A stretch of 64,000 nt of DNA from Malania oleifera (Eukaryota; Streptophyta; Magnoliopsida; Santalales; Ximeniaceae), in contig NC_080426.1 of the NCBI RefSeq assembly GCF_029873635.1, positions 58,250,673 through 58,314,672 of the forward strand. The letters are read 5' to 3'. A program made the position numbers and the translations under genes. Shown here piece by piece: positions 31,764 to 44,170 of the stretch (position 1 is its first letter; every line of letters starts with the position of its first letter). The notes under the pieces are model-generated. The model saw nothing but the letters and a program-made list of their open reading frames with translations. It had not been told where the DNA came from and did not search any database.

Positions 31764-32958
31764 GATTGAGGAACTTGCTGATACCATGAGGAAGTTGGAC
31801 CAGACTGATCATTCCTCCATGAGAGGTTCGAATGATTCCTCCATCCCAGATTATAAGTGTTCGAGAACAGCCGATTTTGGGATTTTTTGACCTAGTTTGC
31901 TAATTGTACCCGATCAGATCTACTCTCTAGCCATACTGGTAGTAATGGACAATCCTGAATTTTATGGTCTGAGGTCTCAAAAATAGAGCACTCCTCCACT
32001 GATTTCACAGCTTTCACTTTTTCTGATTCCATAACTTCTAGTTTCTTAGACAACGCAGTAATAAGAGCCTGTAGACTAGTTCCTTTTTGACCTCATATCT
32101 AACGCCACCACTGATCGCTCTAAGAGGTTGTGCTGCCATTTGTGCCCGCTCATGTCATGTGTTCCATTGTTGGGCACTCCTAGCTAAATAATCAAAGAAT
32201 GATAGAGCCTCATTCGGTTGTCTACTGAAGAACTCCCCGTTTCACATAGTCTGGAAAAACTTTTTACATTCAGGGGTTAAAGCAGTATAAAAATAATTCA
32301 CTAACCTCCAAAATTCGAATCTGTGATGTGGACATATATTCATTAGGTCCTTGAATCTCTCCCAGCAAGCTTGGAACATCTCGTCACCTTTCTGCATAAA
32401 CTAACTGATCTGCTCCTGCAGGTACTGAGTTCTCTAAAAAGGAAAGAACTTATGTAAGAACTCACGCTACATTTCAGCCCAGCTAGTAATAGAGTTAGGT
32501 CATAGAGAATTAAACCAGATTTTTGCCTTATCTTTCAAAGAAAATGGAAACAAGCAAAGTTTGATATACTCATTAGTTCTAGCGCTATTAATGAAAGTGG
32601 TGCAGACCAACTCAAAATATGTCAAATGTTGGTACAGACTTTTAGAATCCATCCCGTGAAATTGGGGTATCATAGATAACATGCAATGCTTGACTGTGAA
32701 GTTTGGTACATCTTGTTGTAACACAATGCAGGATGGTGTAGAAGTTCGTGTAGGCTGTAGAAAATCCTGAAGTGTACGTGGTGCAGGTGCAGCCATAACT
32801 TCCTTAAAGAATTGTTCAAACAGATTGCTTAAATCAATTTCAAAATCACTCAAAAAAGTAACAGGGAAACAATCAGATTCTATGCTCTGTGTGTCACTAC
32901 TGGTGCTAAGTGAAATTTTAGACAATCTACTCGAAAGATCTCGAACCCAAGGCATCAA
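31764..32958 (-). pseudogene. Gag N-terminal part of Athila-like element 2
   Basis: The open stretch 32958-32500 starts MMPWVRDLSSRLSKISLSTS and includes TLQDFLQPTRTSTPSCIVLQ, MIPQFHGMDSKSLYQHLTYF and LCLFPFSLKDKAKIWFNSL, the retrotransposon gag core. Beyond 32500 the gag homology continues with stops to 31764, where the solo LTR interrupts it. The matching gag of element 1 (SLKDYLHPTRTATPSCIM) shows they are related but distinct families. Confidence 0.8.
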
Positions 32959-33051
32959 ATATCAACGCAAACAGTAGAAATTCACCAACACAGCAGCAGA
33001 CAAGCATGATCAAAATTTTTTTTTTAATTTTTTCAAATTTTACCTTTTTTG

Positions 33052-33055
<4 letters not shown>

Positions 33056-33083
<28 letters not shown>

Positions 33084-33087
33084 TATT
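33056..33087. repeat. (TTA)n microsatellite
   Basis: About ten TTA units next to T-rich sequence in the leader of Athila-like element 2. Confidence 0.9.
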
Positions 33088-33155
33088 TTTTTATTTTTTT
33101 AATTAAAAATCAAAAATAATTGGAAAAACACAAATTTTGAAATTAAAGCTGGCAC

Positions 33156-33173
33156 TCCCCTGCAACGGCGCCA
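33156..33173 (-). other. tRNA-Asp primer binding site of Athila-like element 2
   Basis: Minus strand TGGCGCCGTTGCAGGGGA, one mismatch from the tRNA-Asp complement, five or six bases from the LTR end. Confidence 0.9.
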
Positions 33174-33179
33174 AAAACT

Positions 33180-34957
33180 TAACTCACTCAAAAAATGAGC
33201 AGCTCGGAAGCTATCCCAAGTATAAGATTTCTGTCGTGTAATATTTAGCCCAAAGGTCAGATCGTCTCCTCAGAGTTTAACTCTAAAGTTTTATGTAGTT
33301 CCAATCGAATTTAAGAAACAAAAGTCACTGAACACAGTTCAAATTCGGGTTTTCTAGTGGTTTGAGATTCTTTTTGACGAATTAAAAGAGCATGTAATTT
33401 AAATTCTAAATCCTAACATGCACTAAATTAAATTATAATGAGAAATGAAGATCCTATGTTAATAACCAGACAAGAATTTGAAACATGCATTTAAACTTCG
33501 GAATAAAAACTAAAGACAATAACTTTCCTATTTAATTTAAGCACACAATTAAAATAAACTCATTCAAACATAAATTCAAAAAATACCAAAATTCTAACGC
33601 ATTTAAGCACTCAAACAAAAATTAGAACTTTAACCACTAAACAACAATTAAGCACGAAAAAAAATTGGACTTTAATAAAACTAAACTTAAATTAAATCGA
33701 ACTCAACAAAAATTCAAATTTTAAGACGGCAACTAATCTAAATCCTAACAAAGATATATATATTTTTTATTTTTATATTTAGGAGATCAAACTGAACTTA
33801 AAACTAATACTGAACCACACACTAACTAAATACGAATAAAAGGAAATAAAATTGACTTTATTAAAAAAAAAAAAAAACCCAAATGAGATTAAAAAGTTGA
33901 AACTTTAACTAAAATTCTACTAACAAAAATATGACAAGTATTCAATTGTTAAAAGTAAGAACAAAAAAAAGAACTACAAGAAAAAAAAAAAAAGAGAAAG
34001 AAAAAGAGAGAGAGATATGGAGCTAGCTGTGTGGGTCTTCTACACACAGCAGCAAGCACTTAGGTTGCTTGAGATGGTCTCGAGTTGGTCAGAATTGAGG
34101 CAGCACCCAGGGGCACAGAGAGAAGGAGATAGCAAGGACTTTGGCTTAAGGGAGATCGTAGGCAGCCACAACGCAGCAGGGAAGAGCAGCAGCAGCTCTC
34201 GGCAAGCTGGGGGCTGTAGCAGCAGCTATGGAGGACATGGCAGCAGCAACAGCTATGGAGGAAAAGGAGAGTAAGGAGAAAGGGAAGAGAAGAGGGAAGA
34301 GAAGAGAAGGCCAAGGAAAGGGGAGAGAAGAGAAAGCGAGAGTGGGAAAGAAAAGAGGAGAGTGAGAGAGGAGCTAGAGAGGAAGGAGAGTTGGAGAGGG
34401 GTGGCAGAGAAGGAGAAGGGGTGCAGGTGCTGTCTCTGTGAGGGAGGGGGAAGAAAAAAAATAAATAGGAGCCCCCCAAAAGACCTACCTTGCGCACAAG
34501 GTGGAGAAGACCTGGTTGCATGGCCATGTCAAATCAAGGTAGGTTGTGTGTATACATATATATATTCTTTTTCTTTTTTTTGTTTCTTCATTTCTTCTTT
34601 TTCTGTTTCCCAGCGAATGAGACCAATTTCGTTCATCTTAGAGCTTGTATCTCTTAAATCTCAAAACACAAAAGTTGTGGATAATTTCCTTAACTTTCGA
34701 CATCATTTTGAATAGTCTCAATTGGAGTTTGAATGAGAAAGTTACACACATATTACAAAGTGGTGCCTATTTTAGCTTCCTATAATTGCCTTGCGATAAA
34801 AAAAAATACCAAAAAATTCATAAATTACTCAATGAAACCCAAATATTAAAATAGGACACAATGCTAAATTATTGAGAGTAATTAGGTATTTAATTAAAAA
34901 TATATGCCTCAATGCATGAATTAAAACACCAAATTACGCAATTTAAGAGCGTAATCA
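33180..34957 (-). repeat. 5' LTR of Athila-like element 2, 1,778 bp
   Basis: On the minus strand it starts TGATTACGCTC (34957) and ends GAGTGAGTTA (33180), where the related solo LTR ends GAGTGAGTCA. It contains a purine-rich stretch at 33980-34440 and CAG-rich words around 34180-34260, which produce long but meaningless open frames. The flanking five bases at the right are CATGC; the partner TSD at the other end is lost. Confidence 0.88.
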
Positions 34958-36083
34958 CATGCTGTCTAAATTCAATATGAAAGTAAGACAACTCAAAAGA
35001 CAATGAGTGCGTGATAGGTAAAAGCATCCCTAATGTCATGCATTTTCTCACAGTTACATGGACTTTAATCATTGCATGGGATATAGAATTTGAAAGGCAT
35101 GATTAACCATTTGGGTCCTACATGAAGTTCATAACCCAAAGATTTGGACCAAACGGTGTCCATGAACTTAGACTTTCATAGGAACATGGAATGTGCATAA
35201 CTTTAGAACATCCTAGGAAGAACCATAGAATTATTGAAAGTTATGCATGTTTTTCAAATTAGCACATATCATTGCGGATTCAACATGCATCAACTTATTC
35301 AAATATTTTGCATATATTTTAAAAATATTTATAAAGTTCAGCTAGCATGCAACAGACTAAGCGATTGCTTAAGATTAAAACACTAAGATGAGTATGGTCA
35401 CTACTTTAATACAACATAAGACTTGTAAAAATATTTAGAATTTAAAATAAGTCTTATGAAGTGATGACTTCAGTCAACAAACTAGCATGTTATGTGTGTA
35501 TATGATTATTCAATTCCACATGCAAGACCCTAGTTAACTACTAGCATGCATTTCACAAGATTTGCATGCAGATGACATTCAATTAAAGCATGCAATTCAG
35601 TATGGCCAATTAATATAAAAACAAAATATTTGTCCATCAAATGAATTTAACCTTTAAGCAAAGAATGAACAGTAAGTGTTCAGTATTAGCATGCAATATA
35701 TTTTAACTGAATATAAACTATCCATCAGATAAATTTAAACATTCAACAATTAATGGATTGTAGCATTCAACTCACACAAAGCATTCAATATAAACAAAGC
35801 AATAAAATATTTCTAAAATAAGCACAATATAATTAATTGTTTATTAGATGAATTTTTGAATTTACTCCTCACCCTCAGTTATGTAGCCAACTCATTAAAG
35901 GCGTGGAAGCTAGAGGGGAGAACGAGATGGGGGCTTCCAGTAGAGATGAGATTGAAACCTCCCGACTGCTGTGAGGTATAATCCAACAGGTAAGGGAAGA
36001 GATGAGGCAGGACCCTGAGGGATCGAGCTACCCACCAGTGAACTAGGGCTGTTCGATTGATCAATTCGCCCACCTGAAACCCT
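34958..36083. other. Spacer between two retrotransposons, no gene recognised
   Basis: AT-rich to about 35870, with several CATGCA words (35347, 35544, 35563, 35590, 35691). From 35870 to 36083 the composition becomes more GC-rich, with no recognised protein on either strand. It ends where gypsy RT homology begins abruptly (TTTCACCAGTATTTGGAC). Confidence 0.5.
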
Positions 36084-36470
36084 CTTCTTTCACCAGTATT
36101 TGGACTAGTTTGTAGTGGTATTCATTAGTGACATAATGGTGTATTCAAAGAGCCCAGATGAGCATAAGGAACATCTGTGGATAGTGCTTCAGGTGCTGAG
36201 AAAAAAAAAGTTGTATGCAAAGTTCAAGAAGTGCAAGTTTTGGTTGAGGCAAGTTACCTTCCTTGGACATGTGGTATCTAAGGGTGGTATCTAGGGGTGG
36301 TATTTCGGTGGATCTGAGCAAGATCAAGGCGGTGGTGGACTGGGTACGATCGAAGAATGTACAGGAAATCAAAAGTTTCTTGGTTTTGGTTGGATATTAC
36401 CGTATATTTGTTGAGGGCTTCTCTAAATTCGAGTGGACCAGTGAATGTGAATGAAGCTTTTAGGAGTTAA
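36084..36470 (+). pseudogene. Reverse transcriptase C-terminal half, damaged catalytic motif
   Basis: [26 protein letters not shown] shows the RT core. The catalytic FIDD is FISD, so one aspartate is lost, and a stop precedes it. It continues [40 protein letters not shown] and, in another frame, VDLSKIKAVVDWVRSKNVQE and FLVLVGYYRIFVEGFSKFEW. The frame change is near 36285, beside a small repeat of TCTAAGGGTGGTA. Confidence 0.8.
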
Positions 36471-36960
36471 AGCAGCGGCTCATCATTGCCCCGGCGTTGA
36501 CAATTCCTTCAGAAAAAGAGGGTTTCGTAATTTACAGTGATGCATCACATTAAGGGCTCAGATGTGTGCTAATGCAGTAGGGGAGAGTGGTAGCATATGC
36601 CTCTCGATAGTTAAAATAATATGAGAAGAATTACCCTACTGGGGGTAGGTGTGAGATTTTCACTGATGGTTTATGCACTAAAAATTTGGAGACATTATCT
36701 CTATAGGGGTAGGTGTGAGATTTTCACTGATCATAAGAGTTTAAAATACTTCTTCACACATAAATAATTAAACATGAGGCAGAGGAAATAGTTGGAGCTG
36801 ATAAAATATTACGACTGCACCATTAGTTATCTCCCGGAAAAGGCTAATGTGGTAGCTAATGCTCTGAGCTAGAAATCAGTGGGAGTAGTAGTGTCAGCAA
36901 GGATGATTCAGCATCCAATTCAGATGGATTTGGAAAGACTTGGGGTGGAACTTGTAGAGG
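36471..36960 (+). pseudogene. RNase H domain with a local rearrangement
   Basis: [17 protein letters not shown] has the first catalytic aspartate; stops follow. Where related elements read [19 protein letters not shown], this copy has a 25-bp segment (36642-36666) duplicated from 36706-36731, so the catalytic glutamate block is overwritten. The domain ends VVANALS in place of the usual VADALS, with a stop beside it. Confidence 0.7.
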
Positions 36961-38440
36961 GCGATCATTGAGCATTTATTTACAATTTAGTACTGCAGCC
37001 AACCCTACAGGAAAGAATTAAAATTGATCAGCTAAAAAATGCAAAATTAATGAAAATTATGGATAAAGTACAAGATGGTCAAGAGGAAAATTTCAGTATC
37101 TCAGATGATGGAGCCTTGAGGTTCCATACCAAGCTTTGTGTACCTGGCAAACCTGAGATTAAGAAAGTTATTCTGAAGGAAGTGCACTGATCCCTGTATA
37201 CTGTACACCCCGGTAGCAATAAAATGTATAGAGATCTTCAGGAGTATTTTTGGTGGAGCAATGTGAAAAGAGAGATCACAGAATTTAAAGCGCAATGTTT
37301 GACATGCCAGCAGGTGAAAGTTGAGTATCAGAGACTAGTGGGATCATTGCAACCACTTCACATTCCTGAGTGGAAGTGGGAACATATAGCGATGGATTTT
37401 GTCACAGGATTACCTCCAGTGCTACATGGATAGGACACCATCTGGGTAGTCATAGATCGACCGATGAAGACTACCCATTTCCTGCCTATTAGAATTAACT
37501 ACTCCTTGAGCAGACTGGCAAAGTTGTACATTCAAGATATAGTTAGACTACATGACGTACCAATGTCTATAGTATTGGGCCAAGACCCACGGTTTACATC
37601 TCAGTTTTGGAGGAGTTTGCAGAAGGCCTTGGGTTCTCAATTGATGTTCAGCACAACATTTCATCCTCAAACAGATGGGCAGATAGAGAGGACGATATAG
37701 ATACTGGAATATATGCTATAAGCTTGTGTGCTGGATTTCGGGGGCAGTTGCATACAGTTCATGCCACTGGTCGAGTTTTCTTATAATAACAACTATTAGG
37801 CCAATAGTAGGATGACACCATATAAGGCGTTATATGGCAGGAGGTGCCAGTATCCGTTGTATTGGGATGAGATTGGAGAAAAACATATTTCGGGGACAGA
37901 GCTGATACAACAGACTCATGATAAAGTTAGACTCATCAGAGATAGGATCAGAATAACATAGAGTCAGCATAAGAGATATGTAGATACTCGCTAGCGAGAA
38001 TTGGAGTTTGACGCAGGAGATTATTTATTTCTAAAAGTGGCACCAATGAAAGGATTTATGAAATTTGGGAGGAAGGGTAAACTGAGCCCTAGGTATATTG
38101 GACCATTCGAAATTCTTGAAAGAGTGGGTCCAATTGCCTACAAGTTGGCGTTACCATCTATTTTGTCTAAAATCCACGACGTATTTCACGTCTCCATGTT
38201 AAGGAAATACGTCTCAGATCCCTCCCATGTGATCAGTTATGAGGCACTAAAGCTTGATGATGCCTTATCTTATGAAGAGATGCCAATACAAATTTTAGAC
38301 TAGAAGGAACACGAGTTGCGTACAAAGAGGATTCCACTGGTAAAAGTGTTATGGCACAATCATGAAGTAGAGGAAGTTTCTTGAGAACTAGAGGAATGGA
38401 TGCGCCAGAGATACCCACACCTGTTCAGTAGACCCAGGGT
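36961..38440 (+). pseudogene. Integrase and chromodomain of gypsy element
   Basis: The zinc-binding region is HPGSNKMYRDLQEYFWWSNV and then CLTCQQVKVEYQRL (37198-37340). The catalytic core runs EWKWEHIAMDFVTGLPPVLH and TTHFLPIRINYSLSRLAKLY; the second catalytic block reads VLGQDPRFTSQFW, where SDRD is usual; the third is FHPQTDGQIERTI with Glu kept. The C-terminal part is GRKGKLSPRYIGPFEILERV and IHDVFHVSMLRKYV (38001-38303). A chromodomain-like KRIPLVKVLWHNHEVEEVS follows to about 38430. Stops occur at 37431, 37698 and 38301. Confidence 0.82.
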
Positions 38441-38692
38441 TAAACTAGGAAAAAAAGTGAATAACAAGGTATGCATTTTGATTTGTATAGTATAGGATAG
38501 GTAGTGTTTTGGCTTTGATTATGAATGGTTTTAGGGGAGTTTTATTTTAGTGTACATAATTATAATCTCCCAGAATCCTTTTTCTGTAATCACGATATTC
38601 CTTCGCCATAAGTGAGGAGAATTAAAAAAATTGAGATGTTTTCTTTAAGGGTGAAAAAGTGATGAATAGCAATTTCGAGGACGAAATTTTAT

Positions 38693-38705
38693 AAAGAGGG
38701 GAGAA
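38693..38705 (+). other. Polypurine tract
   Basis: AAAGAGGGGAGAA immediately before the LTR start; preceded by the hairpin-forming ATTTCGAGGACGAAAT at 38672-38687. Confidence 0.85.
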
Positions 38706-39725
38706 TGTAGAGACCTAAAAAATTTGATTAATGAAAGTAATAAAAGAAATGAAATCAAAGGGAAGGAAAAAGGAAAAGGGGGGATCAGCAGGGGTTCATC
38801 GACGAATGTCCCTCTAGGTCTCGTTGACGAAGTACACGAGTCTCGTCGATGTGAAGATACTGAGAGGCAAGGAATTTTATAAAATTTAAGGTTTGTCGAC
38901 GAACCAGCCTCCTCGTCAACGAAGTGTGTTCGTTGGCTCGTTGACGAATCAATTTAACTTGTCGACGAAGCCTGGCCTATACATAGGAAATTCGTCATTT
39001 TTAGCGTGATTTCTCTGTCTCTCTCTCTTCAATTTTTGCTTCGTCTAAACCCATTTTGAGGATCAGAAGCTACCATGAGGTTTGTGGAGAGATTCTCAAT
39101 AACATAGCTGGAGCGAATTGTTGATTTGGAGTCCTTGGGCACCACTCCAAAATCAGGGTAAGGTATTTTAGGGTTTAAGTGTTTATTTGGAGTATATAGG
39201 GCTTAGGAAGTACTAAATGATAATATTCTAATGGAGTTGAGTTGATTAATTTGGGGAAAAATGTGAATTTTAGGGTTTTGAGTTTCGGACGACGCGAGTG
39301 TAGGATTTGGGTTTTTAATGGGCATTTCAGTAAGTCAGGTAAGGGGAATAAATTATAATAGTTATTTTGAAACTATTGGTTGAATTAATACGTGAAAATG
39401 AGAATATGATATTTTTCTAGAAATTATTACGATACGAATATTAGGTAAAATTGTGTGGCATATGAGGCATACTAAATTGTGATGTTTTGAGATTTCAAAT
39501 ATATGAAATGATGAATGATGTTATACCAACGTGTATTTTACTGGGAAGTGATGGAATATGAAATATGAATATAGAAATATTTTCTATGATAAATGGGAAA
39601 ATATGAAATGATGATATTTTCTATGGATATGAGAATGGAATGTGTATTGAAAAATGAGAAAGAAACAAAAAATGATGAGAATACTGAAATGTGAATATGA
39701 AAATGTGAATATTGTAATGTGAATA

Positions 39726-42309
39726 TGTGACGCCCCAATTTTCGTACCAATTTTTTTTTTAAAACAATATTAAACAATCATACATCAGCCACGTCAACAA
39801 CTCTGATACCATACACATAACCCAGCCCGCATTGGGTACCAGGTAAACATGCATTTCACTTACACAACCTAACAGTGGAAGATATAATGTGCATACCATC
39901 CAGAATACAATATCTAGAGTATCCATATACATATACACCCATTCTATCATACCCAAAACAACACAACCCTAGGGGAATTACACCTCCCTAGTCCAAAAAC
40001 TCATCTTGTATATCAGGATCTCAGCTCCCTACTGTCTTGGGAGATTTATCACCTGACCTATCTCTATTCCTTGAAAAGTTTAGATGATTTGGGTGACACA
40101 CATCTCAGTAAGATGAAATAAATTATTTACAGTGTGTGGTAGTATGAGTTTCATTATATCATAATGTATAAATATATCAGTGATTGTATCTTCTGAGAAA
40201 ATATACCATTCCATATATACAGTCATACAGATATACAACACAAGCTTTCAAAAGCTTTTAATTTCGTTTCCAAAATCATTCGTACAAAACTCATGTTTAC
40301 CAGCGAAGTTCCTGATAATAAGAAAGTTTACCCGCTCATACAAGCAGCTTCCCTCTGCCCTGATATCGTTTGTATTCTTACCCGAATAACTCAAGTTCGG
40401 CCACAACTAATACTTATCAAGCCACTCACTTTACTCAGTAAGCCCTCAAACGGTGAGTTTTACTTCACTTTAATTATTTTTAATGTTAACTCACACAATT
40501 TCATTTCACATTTTTTTTCTCATTCCCATTGTCATTTCATTTCCTTTCCACTTTCATCTAGCTCATGAGTGTTCTTAGTAACCAATATACCCATGTCTGT
40601 AACTCATGGCTACCCTGAGGATATTTGCTATGTCATGCTTCACCCTATGGTCGAGGTCTCACTTCATATTCCATGTCATGCTTCCCTCTATGGTCAAGGT
40701 TATGCAGTCCGAAGGCTGGATCTAACCGCGGTTGGCCGACCTGGTTAGATCAAAATATCATATCATATATCCGGTATCTATAGTACGACTGGCCGACCTA
40801 TAGCTCTGATCCGAACCTAGAGGGGGGGGGTACAACAACTCTACTAAACAACTCAGTCGACTATCATACCACACGCTTCACGAGTCCGTGTGGTTGCACT
40901 AACACCACTAGCAACGTACCATGCTTAATATCACAACCCTTCATTAGGGTTTCCATATCCATCCCTCAGGATTATCATTAACACATACCCACCCCCAATC
41001 ATTATGCGGTATTAGCATTTTAACAATCATATTTCAATGATCCCATTGTAACTTTCGTACTTTGCCATGTTCACATTTCAATTTTCACATTTCAATATTT
41101 ATATTGCAGAATTTACATTACAATATTCCCATTTTTAATATTCACACTTCAAAATTCATTTCATAATAATACGTATATATCTCATTTCACATTATTCAAC
41201 ATTTCCCAGTGAAACGTTTCTATACTGCATATTTCATCATTTTTTGGAAAATACTCTTCAATATATTTATATATTCTCGTTTCAACATTTTTCAATAAAA
41301 CAATTCTCATATCAGTATAATTTAATTCATTTCAATAAAAATATTCTCATCATTTTCTGTACACATTCCATCATCTCATAATAGTATATACCATGTTTCA
41401 CGTATTTCAACATTTCTCAGAAAATACTTATTAGTATTTATTACTTTTCATCACCTTTTATATTTCAAATACCAAAACGTCACAATTCAATATAAGTCAT
41501 ATGCCACACAATTTTTCTGATATTCATATCATAATAATTTCAGACAAAATAACATATTCTCATTTTCACGTATTAACTAAATCCGTAATTCTAAAAAATA
41601 ACTGTAATAATTTATTCCCCTTACTTGGATTACTGAGATCTTACTTAAAATACTCAATTCCTACGCCCCTCGATGTTCGCAACCCAAAAACCTGAAATTC
41701 ACATTTATCCCAAATTATTCAAATCAACTCCTAGAATAACTTGCGTTTATCACTTCCTAAATTTCGTATACTCCAAATTAACATTAAAATTCTAAAATAC
41801 TTACCCTAGTTTTCCTAAACTACGCCTGCAGGGATCCTGAAATTATACCCGTGGCGCTCACCTGAATCCTGAATTCAATAACCCAAGTTCAACCTTAGAA
41901 TGTCTAATATTCTAACATTCCAAATCTACATTAATTAAATAATATCTAATTTTGAGGTTATGCCTACGACGACCCCACGAGGTATCCGCTCCACTAGACT
42001 TGTAGAAAATCATCCATAGATTCTCATGGTGGTGTCTGATTGTCAATTCGGCTTAAGATTTAAGAAAAATTAAGATAAGAGTGAAAATTTACCTTATTCC
42101 AGGGGATATGCCTATGCTGCTCCTACGACAAATCCGCTCCAGTAGAAATGTCAGTGGCGGAGAATGGAGTCTAGCGGTATTTTCTAATTTTCGATCGAGT
42201 AAATATCAATCAAAAAATTGAAGAGAGTGGGAGAGAGAGACGGAGGGATGAGACGAAGCTAAAGTGGGGACGTCTGCGTGATTTGAAATCCCCGTGAAGC
42301 TTCGAGGTG

Positions 42310-42380
<71 letters not shown>

Positions 42381-42539
42381 TATTTAGTTAATAAAAATAA
42401 AAATAAATTTTGAATTTAATTATTTTTTCTTTCTTTTTTTTTAAAAAAATTAAATTAAATTAAATATAATTAATTAATTAATTAAAAATTTTTTAAATCA
42501 CCTAACTAATCTTGTATAACTATTTTTGGGGTTATTACA
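39726..42539 (-). repeat. 3' LTR of the minus-strand gypsy element, 2,814 bp
   Basis: On the minus strand it begins TGTAATAACCCC (42539) and ends GGGGCGTCACA (39726). It contains an (AAT)n tract near its 5' end, the reverse complement of the 14-bp minisatellite (41060-41170), and a hairpin at 40094-40107 with one mismatch. It is about 1 kb longer than its partner. Confidence 0.9.
42311..42381. repeat. (AAT)n microsatellite
   Basis: About 23 AAT units inside the 3' LTR, near the promoter. The matching position of the other LTR (49195-49230) has far fewer units and a short CAA run. Confidence 0.95.
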
Positions 42540-42551
42540 TTCTCCTCTACG
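42540..42551 (-). other. Polypurine tract of the minus-strand gypsy element
   Basis: Minus strand GTAGAGGAGAA directly before the 3' LTR, with the ATTTCGAGGACGAAAT hairpin just upstream (42563-42578). Confidence 0.8.
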
Positions 42552-42819
42552 TATAAAAATTTCGTCCTCGAAATTGCTATTCATCTGCTTCTCATCCTTA
42601 GAAAAAACACTTTCAATTTTATTAATTACCTTCACTTATGGCGGAGGGATACCGTGGTTACAAAAAGGGTTCGGGGAGATTACAACTATTTAAAATTTTC
42701 CCAAAGCCATTTATATCCAAAAACTAAAAAATCTATCTATCCTACGTTACAAATCTAAATACAACATTATTATTCACTCTTATTTTGACTGACTCAACTC
42801 TAGGCTCCACTGAATAGAT

Positions 42820-44170
42820 GTGGGTACCTCTAGCACATATGTTCTTCTAATTCCCATGAAACTTTTTCTACTTCATGATTGCGCCATAGTACTTTACCAG
42901 TGGAATCTTCATCGTGTGTAACTTCAGTTCCTTCTAGTCTAAAATCAGCACTGGCACCTCTTCATAAGCTAAGGTATCACCCAACTTCAGTGCTTCATAG
43001 CTGATCACATGTGAGGGGTTTGAGACGTATTTCCTCATCATAGAAATGTGGAATACGTCATGGATCCTAGATAGGACCAGTGGAAATGCCAACCTATAGG
43101 CAACTGGACCCACCAGTTCAAAAATCTCGAATGGTCCAATATACCTAAAGCTCAGCTTACCCTTCCTCCCGAGCCTCATAACCCCCTTCAATGGTGCCAC
43201 TTTCTGGAAATATGTGATCTCCTACATCAAACTCCAACTCCCGACAGTAAGTATCTGCATAACTCTTCTACCAGCTCTATGCTGTTCTGATCCTGCCTCT
43301 AATGAGTCTGACTTTATCTTGAGTCTGCTGTATCAATTCTAGCCCCAAAATCTGTCTTTCCCCAGTCTCCTCCCAATATAACGGGGATCGACACCTCCTA
43401 CCATATAAGGCCTCATATGGTGCCATCCTAATGCTGGCCTAGTAGCTGTTGTTATATGTAAACTTGACCAGTGGAAAATACTGCATCCAACGACTTTCAA
43501 AGTCCAGCACACATGCTCGCAGCATATCCTCCAGAATCTGTATCATCCACTCTGTTTGCCCATCTATCTGAGAATGAAAAGTTGTGCTGAATAACAACTG
43601 AGAACCTATGGCCCCTTGTAAACTCCTCCAAAAATGAGATGTGAACCGTGTGTCTCTATATGAAACTATGGACACTGGGACGCCATTGAGTCTAACTATC
43701 TCCTGGATATATAACTCAGCTAATTTGTCCATGGAGTAGTTAATTCTGATCGGCAAAAAATGGACAGTCTTCATCAATCGATCCACAACTACCCAAATAG
43801 TCTTCTTTCCATGCAACGTCGGTAGTAATTCTATGACGAAATTCATTGCTATATTCTCTCACTTCCACTAAGGAATGTGGAGTGGCTGTAATCATCCCGC
43901 CAGTCTTTGATGCTTAGCTTTCACCTTTTGGCATGTCAAACACTGATCCACATACTGGGTTATCTCCTTCTTCATGTTACTCCACCAGAAAGATTCTTGA
44001 AGATCCCTATACATTTTAGTGCTACCCAGATACAGGGACCAATGTGCTTCCTCCAAAATAACCCTTTTGATCTCAAGGTCGGCAGGAACGCACACTCTGG
44101 TACGGAACCTCAAGGCTCTATCATCTGAGATGCTGAACTCTGTCTCCCGACCATCTTGTACCTTCTCCAT
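42820..44170 (-). pseudogene. Integrase and chromodomain remnant
   Basis: Zinc region 44170-43892: SISDDRALRFRTRVCVPADL, EEAHWSLYLGSTKMYRDL (the usual VHPG is lost) and CLTCQKVKAKHQRL. Core 43846-43439: [37 protein letters not shown] and SIVSYRDTRFTSHFW, where the second catalytic Asp (SDRD) is Tyr, then FHSQIDGQTEWMIQILEDML with Glu kept. C-terminal block 43200-42934: GRKGKLSFRYIGPFEIFELV and IHDVFHISMMRKYV. A chromodomain trace with stops follows to about 42820. The changed catalytic residue means this integrase would be inactive even if translated. Confidence 0.85.

Larger units (their letters stand above)
23780..34957 (-). mobile_element. Athila-like Ty3/gypsy retrotransposon 2, internally deleted and interrupted
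   Basis: Minus strand: 5' LTR at the right (33180-34957), tRNA-Asp PBS, gag, protease, a few residues of RT, the integrase C-terminus, non-coding 3' region, PPT, and a truncated 3' LTR. A solo LTR (28042-31758) sits within the gag-pol region between exact CATAA repeats. Most of RT, RNase H and the integrase core are deleted. The left part of the 3' LTR has been replaced by the gypsy LTR ending at 23779. Confidence 0.85.

Noticed and set aside
34017..34715. Open frames rich in Ser, Gly, Glu and Arg
   Set aside because: Purine-rich and CAG-rich LTR sequence of Athila-like element 2; frames overlap on both strands.
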